From the NCBI GenBank assembly GCA_900108205.1, contig FNUU01000012.1, positions 18,678 through 82,677 on the forward strand: 64,000 nt of DNA, given 5' to 3'. Every line of letters starts with the position of its first letter. The first letter of the stretch is position 1. The DNA is from Eubacterium ruminantium (lineage in GTDB: Bacteria; Bacillota; Clostridia; Lachnospirales; Lachnospiraceae). The notes under the pieces were generated by a model, which saw only the letters and a list, made by a program, of their open reading frames with translations, had not been told where the DNA came from and did not search any database. The position numbers and the translations under genes were made by a program. Positions 8,772 through 17,058 of this stretch are shown piece by piece.

Positions 8772-8801
8772 TTTATAATGCATTCTGCCCTATAGTATCA
8801 A
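8772..8801 (-). promoter_or_regulatory. Promoter of the 1138-residue gene
   Basis: On the minus strand TTGATA (8796-8801) and TATAAA (8772-8777) are separated by 18 bp. The leader to the ATG at 8650 would be about 115 nt. The stretch 8802-8912, between this promoter and the trk terminators, holds no gene that can be supported. Confidence 0.5.
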
Positions 8802-8912
8802 ATTACAGACATTATATCCTGCCATGTATAACAAAACCGCAACAAAGCAAAGCGAGGGAGGGCCCCGTGAGTCCGAGCGTATAGGTAACAAATAACAAGC
8901 TATGCATGACGA

Positions 8913-8960
8913 AAAAAAGATACAGATAGGGATGCTTGCATCCCTATCTGTATCTTTTTT
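8913..8960. terminator. 23-bp perfect hairpin downstream of trkH
   Basis: A 23-bp arm beginning AAAAAAGATACAGA pairs perfectly with its complement around a TT loop. Because the arm starts with A6 and ends with T6 it can terminate transcription in either direction. It is the longest perfect hairpin I found in the window. Confidence 0.85.
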
Positions 8961-8969
8961 GAGGAATAT

Positions 8970-8988
8970 ACAGCGCCTATGGCGCTGT
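8970..8988. terminator. Second hairpin downstream of trkH
   Basis: ACAGCGCC-TAT-GGCGCTGT is a perfect 8-bp stem placed about 70 bp past the trkH stop and immediately before the 23-bp hairpin. It probably acts with it as a double terminator of the trk operon. Confidence 0.6.
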
Positions 8989-9060
8989 CACATGTGTATT
9001 TTTTATTTATCAGACATGCATCAAATATGTCAGCATAGCATTCCCTGCCAATGCGTATTA

Positions 9061-10497
9061 CTACTTCTTTCTCCATGTCGATACATTGAAAAGTATAAGC
9101 ATCGGGAAGATTTCCAGTCGTCCTGTGATCATATCAAAAATAAACACCCATTTTGACAGATCACTGAAGCCTGAAAAGCCACCATACGGTCCGACTATAT
9201 TTAAACCCGGACCAATATTATTTATAGTTGCCGCAACTCCTGTAAAGCTTGAAGTAAAATCAAATCCATCTATACAGATGAGAAGAAATGAAATCGCGAA
9301 TATTAGGAAATATGCACCAAGATATGCATTTGCAGTTCTGAGAGTTGTATCATCTACTGTTTTTCCGTCCACTGTTATTCTTTTAATACTACGCGGATGA
9401 ATAAGATATGAAATTTCATTTTTTACTTCTTTAAAATATATGATGACTCGTGACACCTTCATACCACCGCCGGTACTGCCCGCACAGGCTCCGACAAACA
9501 TCAGCATCACCAAAATACCCTGAGGCAAAGTGCCCCATAGGTTGAAATCTGTTGTGGCAAATCCTGTAGTCGTCATTACAGAAGCTGCCTGGAAACTTGC
9601 CTGATTAAGACTCTCCCAGAAGCTTCCAACCGAATGAAATATACTTATCACGATGATCGTAACCGCTGCCGCATATATTCCAAAATACCATTTAACCTCT
9701 TCTGACTTCAGTGCATCTTTGAATTTTCTGCAGATTATCAGATAATAAATCTTGAAATTTACGCCAAACAGGAACATAAAAACGGTGATGACAACCTGAC
9801 AGAATACATTATAATCCGCAATTCCGCTTGCCTTAACCGAGAATCCTCCGGTACCTGCAGTACCAAATCCAAGACAAAACGCATCAAAAACCGGCATGCT
9901 TCCGCAGATCAGTATTATGATCTCAATCGCAGTCATGGCAAGATAAATAGCATAAAGGAAAAATGCAGTTTTTCTTACTCTCGGAACAAGCTTATCAACC
10001 GAAGGTCCCGGGCTTTCCGCCCTCATCAGATGCATGCTGTCCGCATTTGATGGCATAACGGCCAGAATAAATACAAGAACACCCATTCCACCCAGCCAGT
10101 GAGTAAAACTCCTCCAGAAGAGCATACAATGTGACATTGCTTCAACGTCCGTTAAAATACTGGCTCCGGTAGTGGTAAAGCCTGAAGCCGTTTCAAATAC
10201 CGCATCAGTATATGAAGTGATCTCTCCACTCAGCAAAAATGGCAAAGCTCCAACAAGACTGAGTACGATCCAGTTGAGAGCAACTATTATCATGCCTTCC
10301 TTGGCATGCATTTTTCTTTCCTTGGGCTTCTTCATTCGAAGAAGCGTACCTATAAGCAATGAACCTGCTGCAACAGCAAGGAAATAGATGGCATTATTTT
10401 CGCCGTACAGATTTCCCACCAATTCCGGTATCATCAAAAAACCGGCCATAAACTGCAGCAAAAGTCCAAGTGAATGTATTATGATCGAATAATTCAT
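9061..10497 (-). CDS. trkH: TrkH/KtrB-family potassium uptake channel subunit
   Basis: 478 residues, rich in membrane helices from the first residues on. The four pore loops characteristic of the superfamily are visible: TTTGAS (after FETASG), GTAGTGGFS, MTTTGFATTD and NNIGPGL. Each supplies the filter glycine. The protein forms the K+-conducting membrane part and needs the cytoplasmic gating ring encoded by trkA. trkA lies 28 bp upstream in the same orientation, so the pair is an operon ending at the hairpins at 8913-8988. The start is supported by AGGA eight bases upstream. Coupling ion (H+ or Na+) cannot be read from sequence. Confidence 0.95.
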   Translation of the reverse strand: MNYSIIIHSLGLLLQFMAGFLMIPELVGNLYGENNAIYFLAVAAGSLLIGTLLRMKKPKERKMHAKEGMIIVALNWIVLSLVGALPFLLSGEITSYTDAVFETASGFTTTGASILTDVEAMSHCMLFWRSFTHWLGGMGVLVFILAVMPSNADSMHLMRAESPGPSVDKLVPRVRKTAFFLYAIYLAMTAIEIIILICGSMPVFDAFCLGFGTAGTGGFSVKASGIADYNVFCQVVITVFMFLFGVNFKIYYLIICRKFKDALKSEEVKWYFGIYAAAVTIIVISIFHSVGSFWESLNQASFQAASVMTTTGFATTDFNLWGTLPQGILVMLMFVGACAGSTGGGMKVSRVIIYFKEVKNEISYLIHPRSIKRITVDGKTVDDTTLRTANAYLGAYFLIFAISFLLICIDGFDFTSSFTGVAATINNIGPGLNIVGPYGGFSGFSDLSKWVFIFDMITGRLEIFPMLILFNVSTWRKK

Positions 10498-10525
10498 TTT
10501 ATTATCCTGTTATTATATCTTCCTT

Positions 10526-11881
10526 TCACGCAAGAATATCGTCGATATCATTTAATCCCTTCCTGGTAGTAACAACAATAACACTGTCTCCAACCTCGAT
10601 GGTATCATTTCCTCCAGGAATAATGACTCTTCTGTTTCTGTAAATACAGCATATCAGAGTATTCGGAATGATTGAAAGATTCTTCAAGGTCTGACCGGTC
10701 AGCCGTGAATTGCTTCCCACATTAAACTCAAGACCTTCTACTCTTCCGTCCATCATTCGGTAAAGAGTTTCAACCGCACTTCCGACAGTATTCTGCATGG
10801 ATCTGATATATCTTGTGATATATTCCGCGGTGATCTTCTTGGTGGAAATAATATTGCCCACAGGCATTTCAAATACCATATCCTCATATGACTTCCTGTG
10901 AACTCTGGTCATAACCTTCGCATCAGTCTTCTTCGAAACAAAAAGCGACAGAAGGATATTTGCCTCATCACTGTGCATAAGTGCACATACAGCGTCCATA
11001 TCAGCGACCGATTCTTCAAAGAGAAGCGATCTATCGGTGGCATCACCATTTATTATCATTGCCTTCGGCAGGAGCTCTGACAGTTCTCTGCAACGTTCCT
11101 CTTCCTTTTCAATGATCTTTACATTTAAGCCTGATCTGATCAGAATATCAGCCAGATAATAGCTTATGGTTCCGCCTCCTGCTATCATAACATCCCTGAT
11201 CTTCTTGGCTTTGATACCTACCTTGTTCAAAAATGCATTTACAGACGGCAAAGGAAGCGTAACAGATATCTTATCCCCGGCCTGCATTACAAAATTACCA
11301 TCCGGAATAACTATATCCTTGCCTCGCTCTACCACGCAGATAAGGGCACTTTCCTTAACATTCGGATAATAATCACGAAGTCGAAGTCCATCAAGAACCG
11401 AGCCTTCCGGAATGACCAGCCTTATAAGGTTAACCCTGCCCTTCGCAAATGTATCAACTTCCAAAGCAGAAGGTATCTGGATAAGTCTTACCATCTCGTG
11501 AGCAGCCGCACTTTCCGGATTAACCGACATAGAAAGTCCCAGCTCCTCTTTCAGGAAACTGATTTCCTCCGAATACTGCGGACTTCTGACTCTGGCAATA
11601 GTCTGGCAGTGTCCGGTCTTACGCGCAATAAGACAGGCCAGCATATTTTTCTCATCCATATCAGTGGCGGCGATCAAAAGATCCGTTTCCTTAATGCCCG
11701 CGTCGTACTGTGCTCTGAAGCTTGTACAATCGCCGATATATCCAATGACATCACAATCAGCAGACACAGTCTGTACTGCCTCTGCATTTGTATCCATAAC
11801 CGTAATCTGATGTCCTTCATTACTTAACTGCTCGGCAAGAGTGTGTCCCACCTTGCCACAGCCAGCTATGATTATGTTCAT
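10526..11881 (-). CDS. trkA: Trk potassium uptake regulatory subunit with two RCK domains
   Basis: 451 residues made of two tandem RCK units. Each has a Rossmann TrkA-N part followed by a TrkA-C part. The first begins IIAGCGKVGHTLAE with a GxGxxG nucleotide site and Asp at the end of strand two (VMDTNAEAV). The second begins MIAGGGTISYYLAD with IIEKEEERC. TrkA-C segments sit near residues 140-215 and 370-451. It binds nucleotides and gates TrkH from the cytoplasmic side. The ribosome binding site is weak. Upstream, 11882-12111 contains a short CCCG/CGGG inverted repeat but no c-di-AMP riboswitch that I could recognise. Confidence 0.95.
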   Translation of the reverse strand: MNIIIAGCGKVGHTLAEQLSNEGHQITVMDTNAEAVQTVSADCDVIGYIGDCTSFRAQYDAGIKETDLLIAATDMDEKNMLACLIARKTGHCQTIARVRSPQYSEEISFLKEELGLSMSVNPESAAAHEMVRLIQIPSALEVDTFAKGRVNLIRLVIPEGSVLDGLRLRDYYPNVKESALICVVERGKDIVIPDGNFVMQAGDKISVTLPLPSVNAFLNKVGIKAKKIRDVMIAGGGTISYYLADILIRSGLNVKIIEKEEERCRELSELLPKAMIINGDATDRSLLFEESVADMDAVCALMHSDEANILLSLFVSKKTDAKVMTRVHRKSYEDMVFEMPVGNIISTKKITAEYITRYIRSMQNTVGSAVETLYRMMDGRVEGLEFNVGSNSRLTGQTLKNLSIIPNTLICCIYRNRRVIIPGGNDTIEVGDSVIVVTTRKGLNDIDDILA

Positions 11882-12111
11882 TTATATTCACGTTTATTCC
11901 AATAATATCATAAACTGATTTATTGGTTTTTCCTTTCTCCCGTATAAAACATCCGGGATAATAATATAACTGTTTCAAACCATTCCAAGACTTCTGGAAT
12001 CGTGCTATCTTCATTTCTATATCACAACATTTTAACAATATGCTTATTGTTAGTCAAATTAATCTTACGCAAACCGGGAAGTGTGTATGATAATCAATTC
12101 ATTATCAACAC

Positions 12112-12145
12112 AAAATGCTCACAGACCGAAGCCTATGAGCATTTT
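12112..12145 (-). terminator. Terminator of the membrane GGDEF gene
   Basis: AAAATGCTCA and TGAGCATTTT form a 10-bp stem with a 14-base loop, 26 bp past the stop at 12171. The flanking A and T tracts make it effective in both directions. Confidence 0.75.
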
Positions 12146-12170
12146 ACTGTATTCATTATTCAAATGTTAA

Positions 12171-13277
12171 TTAAAAAGATGATATTATCTTGTCTCTTCC
12201 TGCCTTCTTTGCTTCGAAAAGACAATCATCGGCATTCTTAAGGAGCATTGTCAGATTATTATGATTTTTACATAATACAAGTCCGGCACTCGCAGTCAGA
12301 TTAACACTCGGATATTTTTCAATCCTGATCATTTTAAGCTGTTGCTTTATTTTATTAATGCGGTCAATTGCTTTTTCTCTGCTGTCTGCATTGAACAGGA
12401 TCAAAAATTCCTGTCCGCCATATCTGGCAGCAAGTTCAACCTCGGGATCCTGAGTCTGAGCCAGTAGCACTCCTCCGAATCTGCGTAAAACCTCATCACC
12501 AAATAAATGGCCATAATCATCATTTACCTTTTTAAACTGATCTATATCGATCATGGCAATATATTTGTTCTCTGTGGTGAAAAGCTCATCATCCATTTCA
12601 AGATAATTAAACAGATTTCTTCTGTTGCTGATACCTGTAAGCTCATCTGTTATCGCCATATCAGCCAGCTTATTCATAAGCTCCTCGTTAGCCTTTTTCT
12701 CCTTGTCATATGCATTGAACAGAAGTATAAGGACACTTGCCATACAAACGCCTACTATTATCAGGGAAACCGCAGTGTCTAATACTTCACTGAAGCTGTC
12801 CATGTCAGGTATCAGTACAGGATTATTATTTTCCTCCGCCTGCTCACTCATGTAATTATACGAAATAATAATCGATACAACATGAAAAACGCTGCATAAA
12901 ACAAGTGCAATATAACGCTTAACACCATGTTCAGAGAGTACAATTATCAGAAGGCCTGCCATAAGATAAATAGACATACCCGAATTGACGCCTCCATTGA
13001 TATAGAACAGATATGTCATAACAGCCATATTTATAAAATATACGAAAAATGTACGGGCAAACCTTTTTTTCCCTTTGGCAAATGCAAGCTTGAACAACAT
13101 CAGCAGGAGCAATGCCGAACCCACATTAAATATAACCGTCCAGAGACTATTACCCGAAACAATCATGTTCACTGCACATATAAGTACCATGGCAATGCTT
13201 CCAAACAATGAAAAAATAAAAATCTTATCCCTAAGACTTTTTTGTTCTTTATATACTTCTTTTAACGATTTTCCCAT
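12171..13277 (-). CDS. Membrane-bound diguanylate-cyclase-like protein (GGQEF)
   Basis: 368 residues from the ATG at 13277, chosen because AAGGAGG lies six bases upstream; an earlier in-frame start has no such site. The N-terminal half has about six hydrophobic segments (residues 20-180), a membrane sensor region. A coiled linker leads to a C-terminal GGDEF domain starting at DELTGISNRR, with IDIDQFKKVNDDYGH and a signature ARYGGQEF. The third signature residue, normally Asp or Glu and involved in metal binding, is Gln. Cyclase activity is therefore uncertain. No inhibitory RxxD site is obvious. The gene is monocistronic with its own terminator. Confidence 0.85.
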   Translation of the reverse strand: MGKSLKEVYKEQKSLRDKIFIFSLFGSIAMVLICAVNMIVSGNSLWTVIFNVGSALLLLMLFKLAFAKGKKRFARTFFVYFINMAVMTYLFYINGGVNSGMSIYLMAGLLIIVLSEHGVKRYIALVLCSVFHVVSIIISYNYMSEQAEENNNPVLIPDMDSFSEVLDTAVSLIIVGVCMASVLILLFNAYDKEKKANEELMNKLADMAITDELTGISNRRNLFNYLEMDDELFTTENKYIAMIDIDQFKKVNDDYGHLFGDEVLRRFGGVLLAQTQDPEVELAARYGGQEFLILFNADSREKAIDRINKIKQQLKMIRIEKYPSVNLTASAGLVLCKNHNNLTMLLKNADDCLFEAKKAGRDKIISSF

Positions 13278-13449
13278 ACCTGCCTCCTTAAAAATGATCA
13301 CATCCCTTTTTATATTTTAACTCAAAATAACGTAAATTTCTATTTCAATTTTAAGAAATTAGGTTATAAAATTCGACTATATATTTATGCATTATAGTAA
13401 AAAACAACCACAAAATAAAACGTTTTTCTGCCGGGTGCATAAAGTTAAA

Positions 13450-13473
13450 AGCACCCTCCGTGTGAAGGGTGCT
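13450..13473 (-). terminator. Terminator of the ADP-ribosylglycohydrolase gene
   Basis: AGCACCCT and AGGGTGCT form an 8-bp stem with an 8-base loop, about 48 bp past the stop at 13521. A-rich sequence on its low-coordinate side gives the U tract on the minus-strand transcript. Confidence 0.7.
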
Positions 13474-13520
13474 CTGGTATATTATCATATGATTATTATG
13501 TGTTCTGTATCTATATTGTT

Positions 13521-14528
13521 TTATTCGCTTCCTCTGTTACAGATTACGTTTCTTCCCTTATTGCAAAGTTCCTCAATCCATTCTCTTCGCTGGATCACTG
13601 ACAGCCATTCATCCGGAATCTCCTTATAGCCATAATATAAACCAGCAAGCCCTCCGGCTATCGCTCCAACCGTATCTGTATCATCTCCCAAATTCACCGC
13701 CTTAAGAAGACACTCTCTAAAAGAATCTGATGTGATCAAACACCATACTGCCGCCTCAATTGTATCTATCACATACCCTGTTGTTCTGATCTTCTCAGCC
13801 GGAGTATCTTTAAACTCATATAGATGAAAAAGTCTGTTCATGTATGCAAGCTCAGTCAGATTCTCTATATTTTTACCATACATCTTCAGCCCTTCATCTA
13901 TTCCCGCTTGAAGCAAAGCTCCAAGTTCCGGATTCTTATTCTTCTTACATCCATCAACTATGTTCTTCACCATAAAAAAATATATTCCGCAGCAAATCAG
14001 GCTTCTTATATGGTTATGTGTCAGACCTCCTATCGTATGGATTCCCTTTATTACCTCTTCATTTGAAATTCCTGTTTTCTGCTGCTTGTCGTAATAGTAC
14101 AGGCAGGCCGGCATAATCCTCATCAAGGATCCATTTCCATTTGAACGCTCGCCGGTACATCCACAGGTCTTTATATCCGGAACTTTTCTGAATCTGTAAA
14201 TTGCCGTACTGCAGGTATTGCCTTCATCAAATGCCTCTCCAAAAGGTGTGTATTCTCCCTCAAATTCCCATTTCAAAAATTGCGTCATGATATCTACAGG
14301 ATTTGCTTCTCCCTTATCAATAATGCTGGACAGGGTAGCCAGCGTCATACTGCTGTCATCCGTCCATGTTCCCTCAGGCATATTGTAGGTACCGTAGCTC
14401 TCCATCCCCGTAACCGGGCCCTGAGGACGATTCGCAATTTTTTCTCTGGACATAAACTGCACCGGACACCCCAGCGCATCACCTACCACAACACCCATAA
14501 CTCCATCAAGCCAAATATTCTTCTCCAT
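13521..14528 (-). CDS. ADP-ribosylglycohydrolase (DraG family)
   Basis: 335 residues. It opens with the family's GVMGVVVGDALGCPVQF. It has the metal-binding WTDDSSM, an NGSLMRIMPACLYY segment, a THNHIRS segment and a C-terminal NLGDDTDTVGAIAGGLAG segment. These Asp-rich motifs bind the two Mg2+ ions of DraG/ARH enzymes, which release ADP-ribose from arginine or other acceptors in the cytoplasm. The gene sits 54 bp after a vWA gene in the same orientation. A macrodomain gene lies just upstream of that, so two different ADP-ribose-handling folds are neighbours. The natural target is not readable from sequence. Confidence 0.9.
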   Translation of the reverse strand: MEKNIWLDGVMGVVVGDALGCPVQFMSREKIANRPQGPVTGMESYGTYNMPEGTWTDDSSMTLATLSSIIDKGEANPVDIMTQFLKWEFEGEYTPFGEAFDEGNTCSTAIYRFRKVPDIKTCGCTGERSNGNGSLMRIMPACLYYYDKQQKTGISNEEVIKGIHTIGGLTHNHIRSLICCGIYFFMVKNIVDGCKKNKNPELGALLQAGIDEGLKMYGKNIENLTELAYMNRLFHLYEFKDTPAEKIRTTGYVIDTIEAAVWCLITSDSFRECLLKAVNLGDDTDTVGAIAGGLAGLYYGYKEIPDEWLSVIQRREWIEELCNKGRNVICNRGSE

Positions 14529-14582
14529 AAGCTTTTTTGTCTCCTTTTCCTTTAATGATATGACTATCGCAGAAATATATTT

Positions 14583-15257
14583 TCAAGCTTTATGGCGTTT
14601 CCTATAATCCTTCCGGATTGGAGCCAGTAATTCTTCATCATCAAAGCAGTCGTCCATTTCTTCTGCACAATCACAAGCTCTTGCACGACTGACCATCTTA
14701 GACATCACATGAAAGTTGAGTGCTGTACCGACACTGTCACATTCGTATCGTACCGCCCTGTTCGCAGCAACTCCAAATTTTCCGGCAACCTCTACGGCAT
14801 CAATATTAGCTCCAAGGAAGATAAACTCCCAATGATGCTTCTTCTTTTTCTTTTCCACCATCTTCTTTACCTTTTCGTAAGAATACTGCCTGCTGGAATT
14901 CTCCATACCATCTGTGGTTATGATAAATAAAGTTTTCTCCGGCCTGTCTTCCTCAAGTGTTTCCTTCTGCACCTTACTAATATGATGAATCGCACCACCT
15001 ACAGCATCCAACAGAGCTGTACACCCTCTGACGTAATAATCCTTGTCCGTAATCTGTTTTACTTCATCAAGCCTCTTACGGTCATGAAGAATTTCCATCT
15101 GATCGTCAAAAAGAATCGTGGAGATGATGGCTTCGCCTTCCTCCTGTTTTTGCTTGGACAGCATCGAGTTGTATCCACCGATTGTATCTGCCTCCAAGCC
15201 TCCCATGGAACCGCTTCTGTCCATGATAAATACTACCTCTGTCAAACCTTTCCGCAT
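14583..15257 (-). CDS. Cytoplasmic von Willebrand factor A domain protein (TerY-like)
   Basis: 224 residues from the ATG at 15257, chosen for a near-perfect AAGGAGGGTGATC ribosome binding site. The protein is one vWA domain without signal peptide or membrane segment. The metal-ion-dependent adhesion site DRSGSM is near residue 12, followed by GLEADTIGGYN and a later TDGMENSS segment. Intracellular single-domain vWA proteins of this type include TerY of tellurite-resistance clusters, but no ter genes are seen here. The C-terminus is Cys- and acid-rich (ACDCAEEMDDCFDD). It is the first gene of a two-gene unit with the ADP-ribosylglycohydrolase. Confidence 0.85.
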   Translation of the reverse strand: MRKGLTEVVFIMDRSGSMGGLEADTIGGYNSMLSKQKQEEGEAIISTILFDDQMEILHDRKRLDEVKQITDKDYYVRGCTALLDAVGGAIHHISKVQKETLEEDRPEKTLFIITTDGMENSSRQYSYEKVKKMVEKKKKKHHWEFIFLGANIDAVEVAGKFGVAANRAVRYECDSVGTALNFHVMSKMVSRARACDCAEEMDDCFDDEELLAPIRKDYRKRHKA

Positions 15258-15336
15258 AATGATCACCCTCCTTATCTTCAATCCCTTTCAGGTATTTTCT
15301 TCATGTTGAGCTCATTATACGATATACTGTTAAAAA

Positions 15337-15361
15337 GAGGGTCGCTTCGAAAGCGACCCTC
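15337..15361 (-). terminator. Terminator of the macrodomain gene
   Basis: GAGGGTCGCTT-CGA-AAGCGACCCTC is a perfect 11-bp stem directly after the stop at 15368, flanked by A5 and T6. It separates the macrodomain transcript from the vWA/ADP-ribosylglycohydrolase unit. Confidence 0.9.
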
Positions 15362-15367
15362 AGTTTT

Positions 15368-16612
15368 TTAAGATATGATACATGGCAATCCATGCTCTTC
15401 CAGCTGAATATCCAGCTCAATCATGTCGTAAATCTTATTCTCGATAAAGTACGAGAAGATTATATCTGTCTTGTCACACGGCGAAAGTGCATAGCCGGCC
15501 CTTGCCAGAAGATCTTTAGACTCATCCAGATTCAACTTTGCCCCCACGCATAGACACAGTGCTGTCAACTTATTTGGATGATAATCCACATTATTCTTGA
15601 TCTTGGAGAATATCTTCTTATCGACAATAGCTCTCTTATAAACTTCTGCGTTCTCCATCTGCTTATCCTGAATCAGATACATCAGATATTGAGAGAATGT
15701 ATCGGAAATATGCCGCATCCGTTCCTCCAGCTTGCTCTCATGCTCAGTCTCAAAACCAAAGAAATCACTGTCATATTCATCACATTCATCATAATCCTCC
15801 ATAGGAACCATCATTTCTGCATTCATCTGTGGCTGCTGATCTTCTGACTTCTTTGTTGATTTTTTCTTAAATAAAGATCCTAACTTAGGCTTTTGTGCAG
15901 AAGGAAACGTATCGGCAGCTTGCATGGCCGCTCCTGCTGCTCCAAATATCTCTCGTTCACTCTTCCTCGTTTCTTCGGCTCTATGCCTTCTTCGTTCTAT
16001 TGCCCGATCTTCTGAAAGGTCTTCTGCAGATCCCACATAATTATAGGAATCTTCCCCGTATTCTTCCTCGTACTTATTCTCAACGTAGTTCTGATCAATA
16101 TACTCTTCCAATTTCGGATAGACTCTCTGTCCCAGAGATTTCGCCTTGTCATCAAAGACCACCAGGAAGATTTCCATCTCATTATTCAAAAGAAAGGCAT
16201 TGATCTCATCCACAGCTATTCTCATGCCTTCTTCTTTGGGATAACCAAAACCCCCGGTAGAAATAAGAGGAAATGCAATAGATTTAATTTCATTCTCCCT
16301 TGCCAGCAGCAGGCTTTTTCTGTAGCAGGAGCGAAGTTTCTCTTCTTCGCCTTCACCCCCACCCATATACATTGGACTCACCGCATGAATGATATACTTT
16401 GCCTGCAGTTTAAAGCCCGGCGTAATAAATGCATCGCCCTCCGGAATAACACCTATCTTTTCCATTCTGTATGCAAGAAGCTCATCGTAACCCGCAGCCT
16501 TGTATACGGCACTGTCACAGCCGGTACCAACCGTGGGGTAATAATTAGCTGTATTCACTATAGCTTCCGTATTCATTTTTGTTATATCATTTCGAACAAT
16601 TTTAAATGCCAT
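15368..16612 (-). CDS. Macrodomain protein with a long C-terminal extension
   Basis: 414 residues. Residues 1-170 are a macrodomain (ADP-ribose-binding fold): the start IVRNDITKMNTEAIVNTAN carries the D-I-T and N-T-A-N ligand contacts, with AVYKAAGYDELL and PLISTGGFGYP forming the other binding loops. Such domains bind or hydrolyse ADP-ribose esters. Residues about 185-300 are charged and low-complexity. The last 110 residues are a helical domain (ISDTFSQYLMYLIQDKQM) I do not recognise by name. A GGGGAG ribosome binding site precedes the ATG. The C-terminal domain has no membrane segment. Substrate is unknown; the nearby ADP-ribosylglycohydrolase points to ADP-ribosylation turnover. Confidence 0.88.
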   Translation of the reverse strand: MAFKIVRNDITKMNTEAIVNTANYYPTVGTGCDSAVYKAAGYDELLAYRMEKIGVIPEGDAFITPGFKLQAKYIIHAVSPMYMGGGEGEEEKLRSCYRKSLLLARENEIKSIAFPLISTGGFGYPKEEGMRIAVDEINAFLLNNEMEIFLVVFDDKAKSLGQRVYPKLEEYIDQNYVENKYEEEYGEDSYNYVGSAEDLSEDRAIERRRHRAEETRKSEREIFGAAGAAMQAADTFPSAQKPKLGSLFKKKSTKKSEDQQPQMNAEMMVPMEDYDECDEYDSDFFGFETEHESKLEERMRHISDTFSQYLMYLIQDKQMENAEVYKRAIVDKKIFSKIKNNVDYHPNKLTALCLCVGAKLNLDESKDLLARAGYALSPCDKTDIIFSYFIENKIYDMIELDIQLEEHGLPCIIS

Positions 16613-16783
16613 ATCTCCCCATACCTTATACTTTTACATATGTTTTGTTTTTACAATCAATTATACTATTTTCCTCTTATCAGTCCTAATACTTCCGGAA
16701 CAACGGATCCTGCAAAACTCGTTCTGATCAAATCTGTCAATAAAGCTTACAAAAGAATCACATAGAGTACAAATAAAACACCA

Positions 16784-16815
16784 CGGCAGTGCAGAATGAT
16801 ATTCAAACACTGCCG
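16784..16815 (-). terminator. Hairpin after the 44-residue gene
   Basis: CGGCAGTG and CACTGCCG form an 8-bp stem with a 16-base loop about 90 bp past the stop of the 44-residue gene. It may end the cobQ-larC run. No long T tract follows, so strength is uncertain. Apart from this hairpin, 16613-16905 holds nothing that can be supported. Confidence 0.5.
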
Positions 16816-16905
16816 AGGTTGGATATTCTATCAATTCATCTCTTTCATCGCCTTACACTTTCTGTTCCTCTCATTAAGAAGAAGTGTCAAGCTACAGCAA
16901 ACTCA

Positions 16906-17040
16906 TCAAACTTCTGAATACTTTATGGCTTCTTCCGGTGAAATGGGTGGAAAGCCGCCTAAAACATCAATTCCATGTAGTGCTCTGGGGAGATTGTGAA
17001 TTCGCGTCATTGCCCGATAGGCATATTCAGCTATCAACAT
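16906..17040 (-). CDS. 44-residue protein at the end of the cobQ-larC run
   Basis: An ATG at 17038-17040 preceded by GGAGGTGTACA opens a 44-codon frame that begins MLIAEYAYRAM and ends IKYSEV. It starts 18 bp after the stop of the cysteine-rich protein gene, the spacing expected in an operon. The peptide has a Pro-rich turn (GGFPPISPEE) and no membrane segment. A one-base shift near the end would extend it by only a few residues, so a recent frameshift in a longer gene is possible but not needed. Family unknown. Confidence 0.5.
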   Translation of the reverse strand: MLIAEYAYRAMTRIHNLPRALHGIDVLGGFPPISPEEAIKYSEV

Positions 17041-17058
17041 ATTGTACACCTCCGATCT

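Noticed and set aside
8837..8900. GC-richer stretch between the orphan gene and trk terminators, considered as a tRNA or small RNA
   Set aside because: No cloverleaf, no T-loop consensus and no clear hairpin could be drawn.
11820..12038. 72-codon minus-strand frame upstream of trkA
   Set aside because: It overlaps trkA in another frame, has no ribosome binding site and no convincing composition.
11882..12111. Possible c-di-AMP riboswitch before trkA
   Set aside because: Expected because potassium transporters often have one, but the conserved core could not be found.
14583..15257. Tellurite-resistance operon suggested by the TerY-like vWA protein
   Set aside because: No TerD, TerC or other ter genes are nearby.
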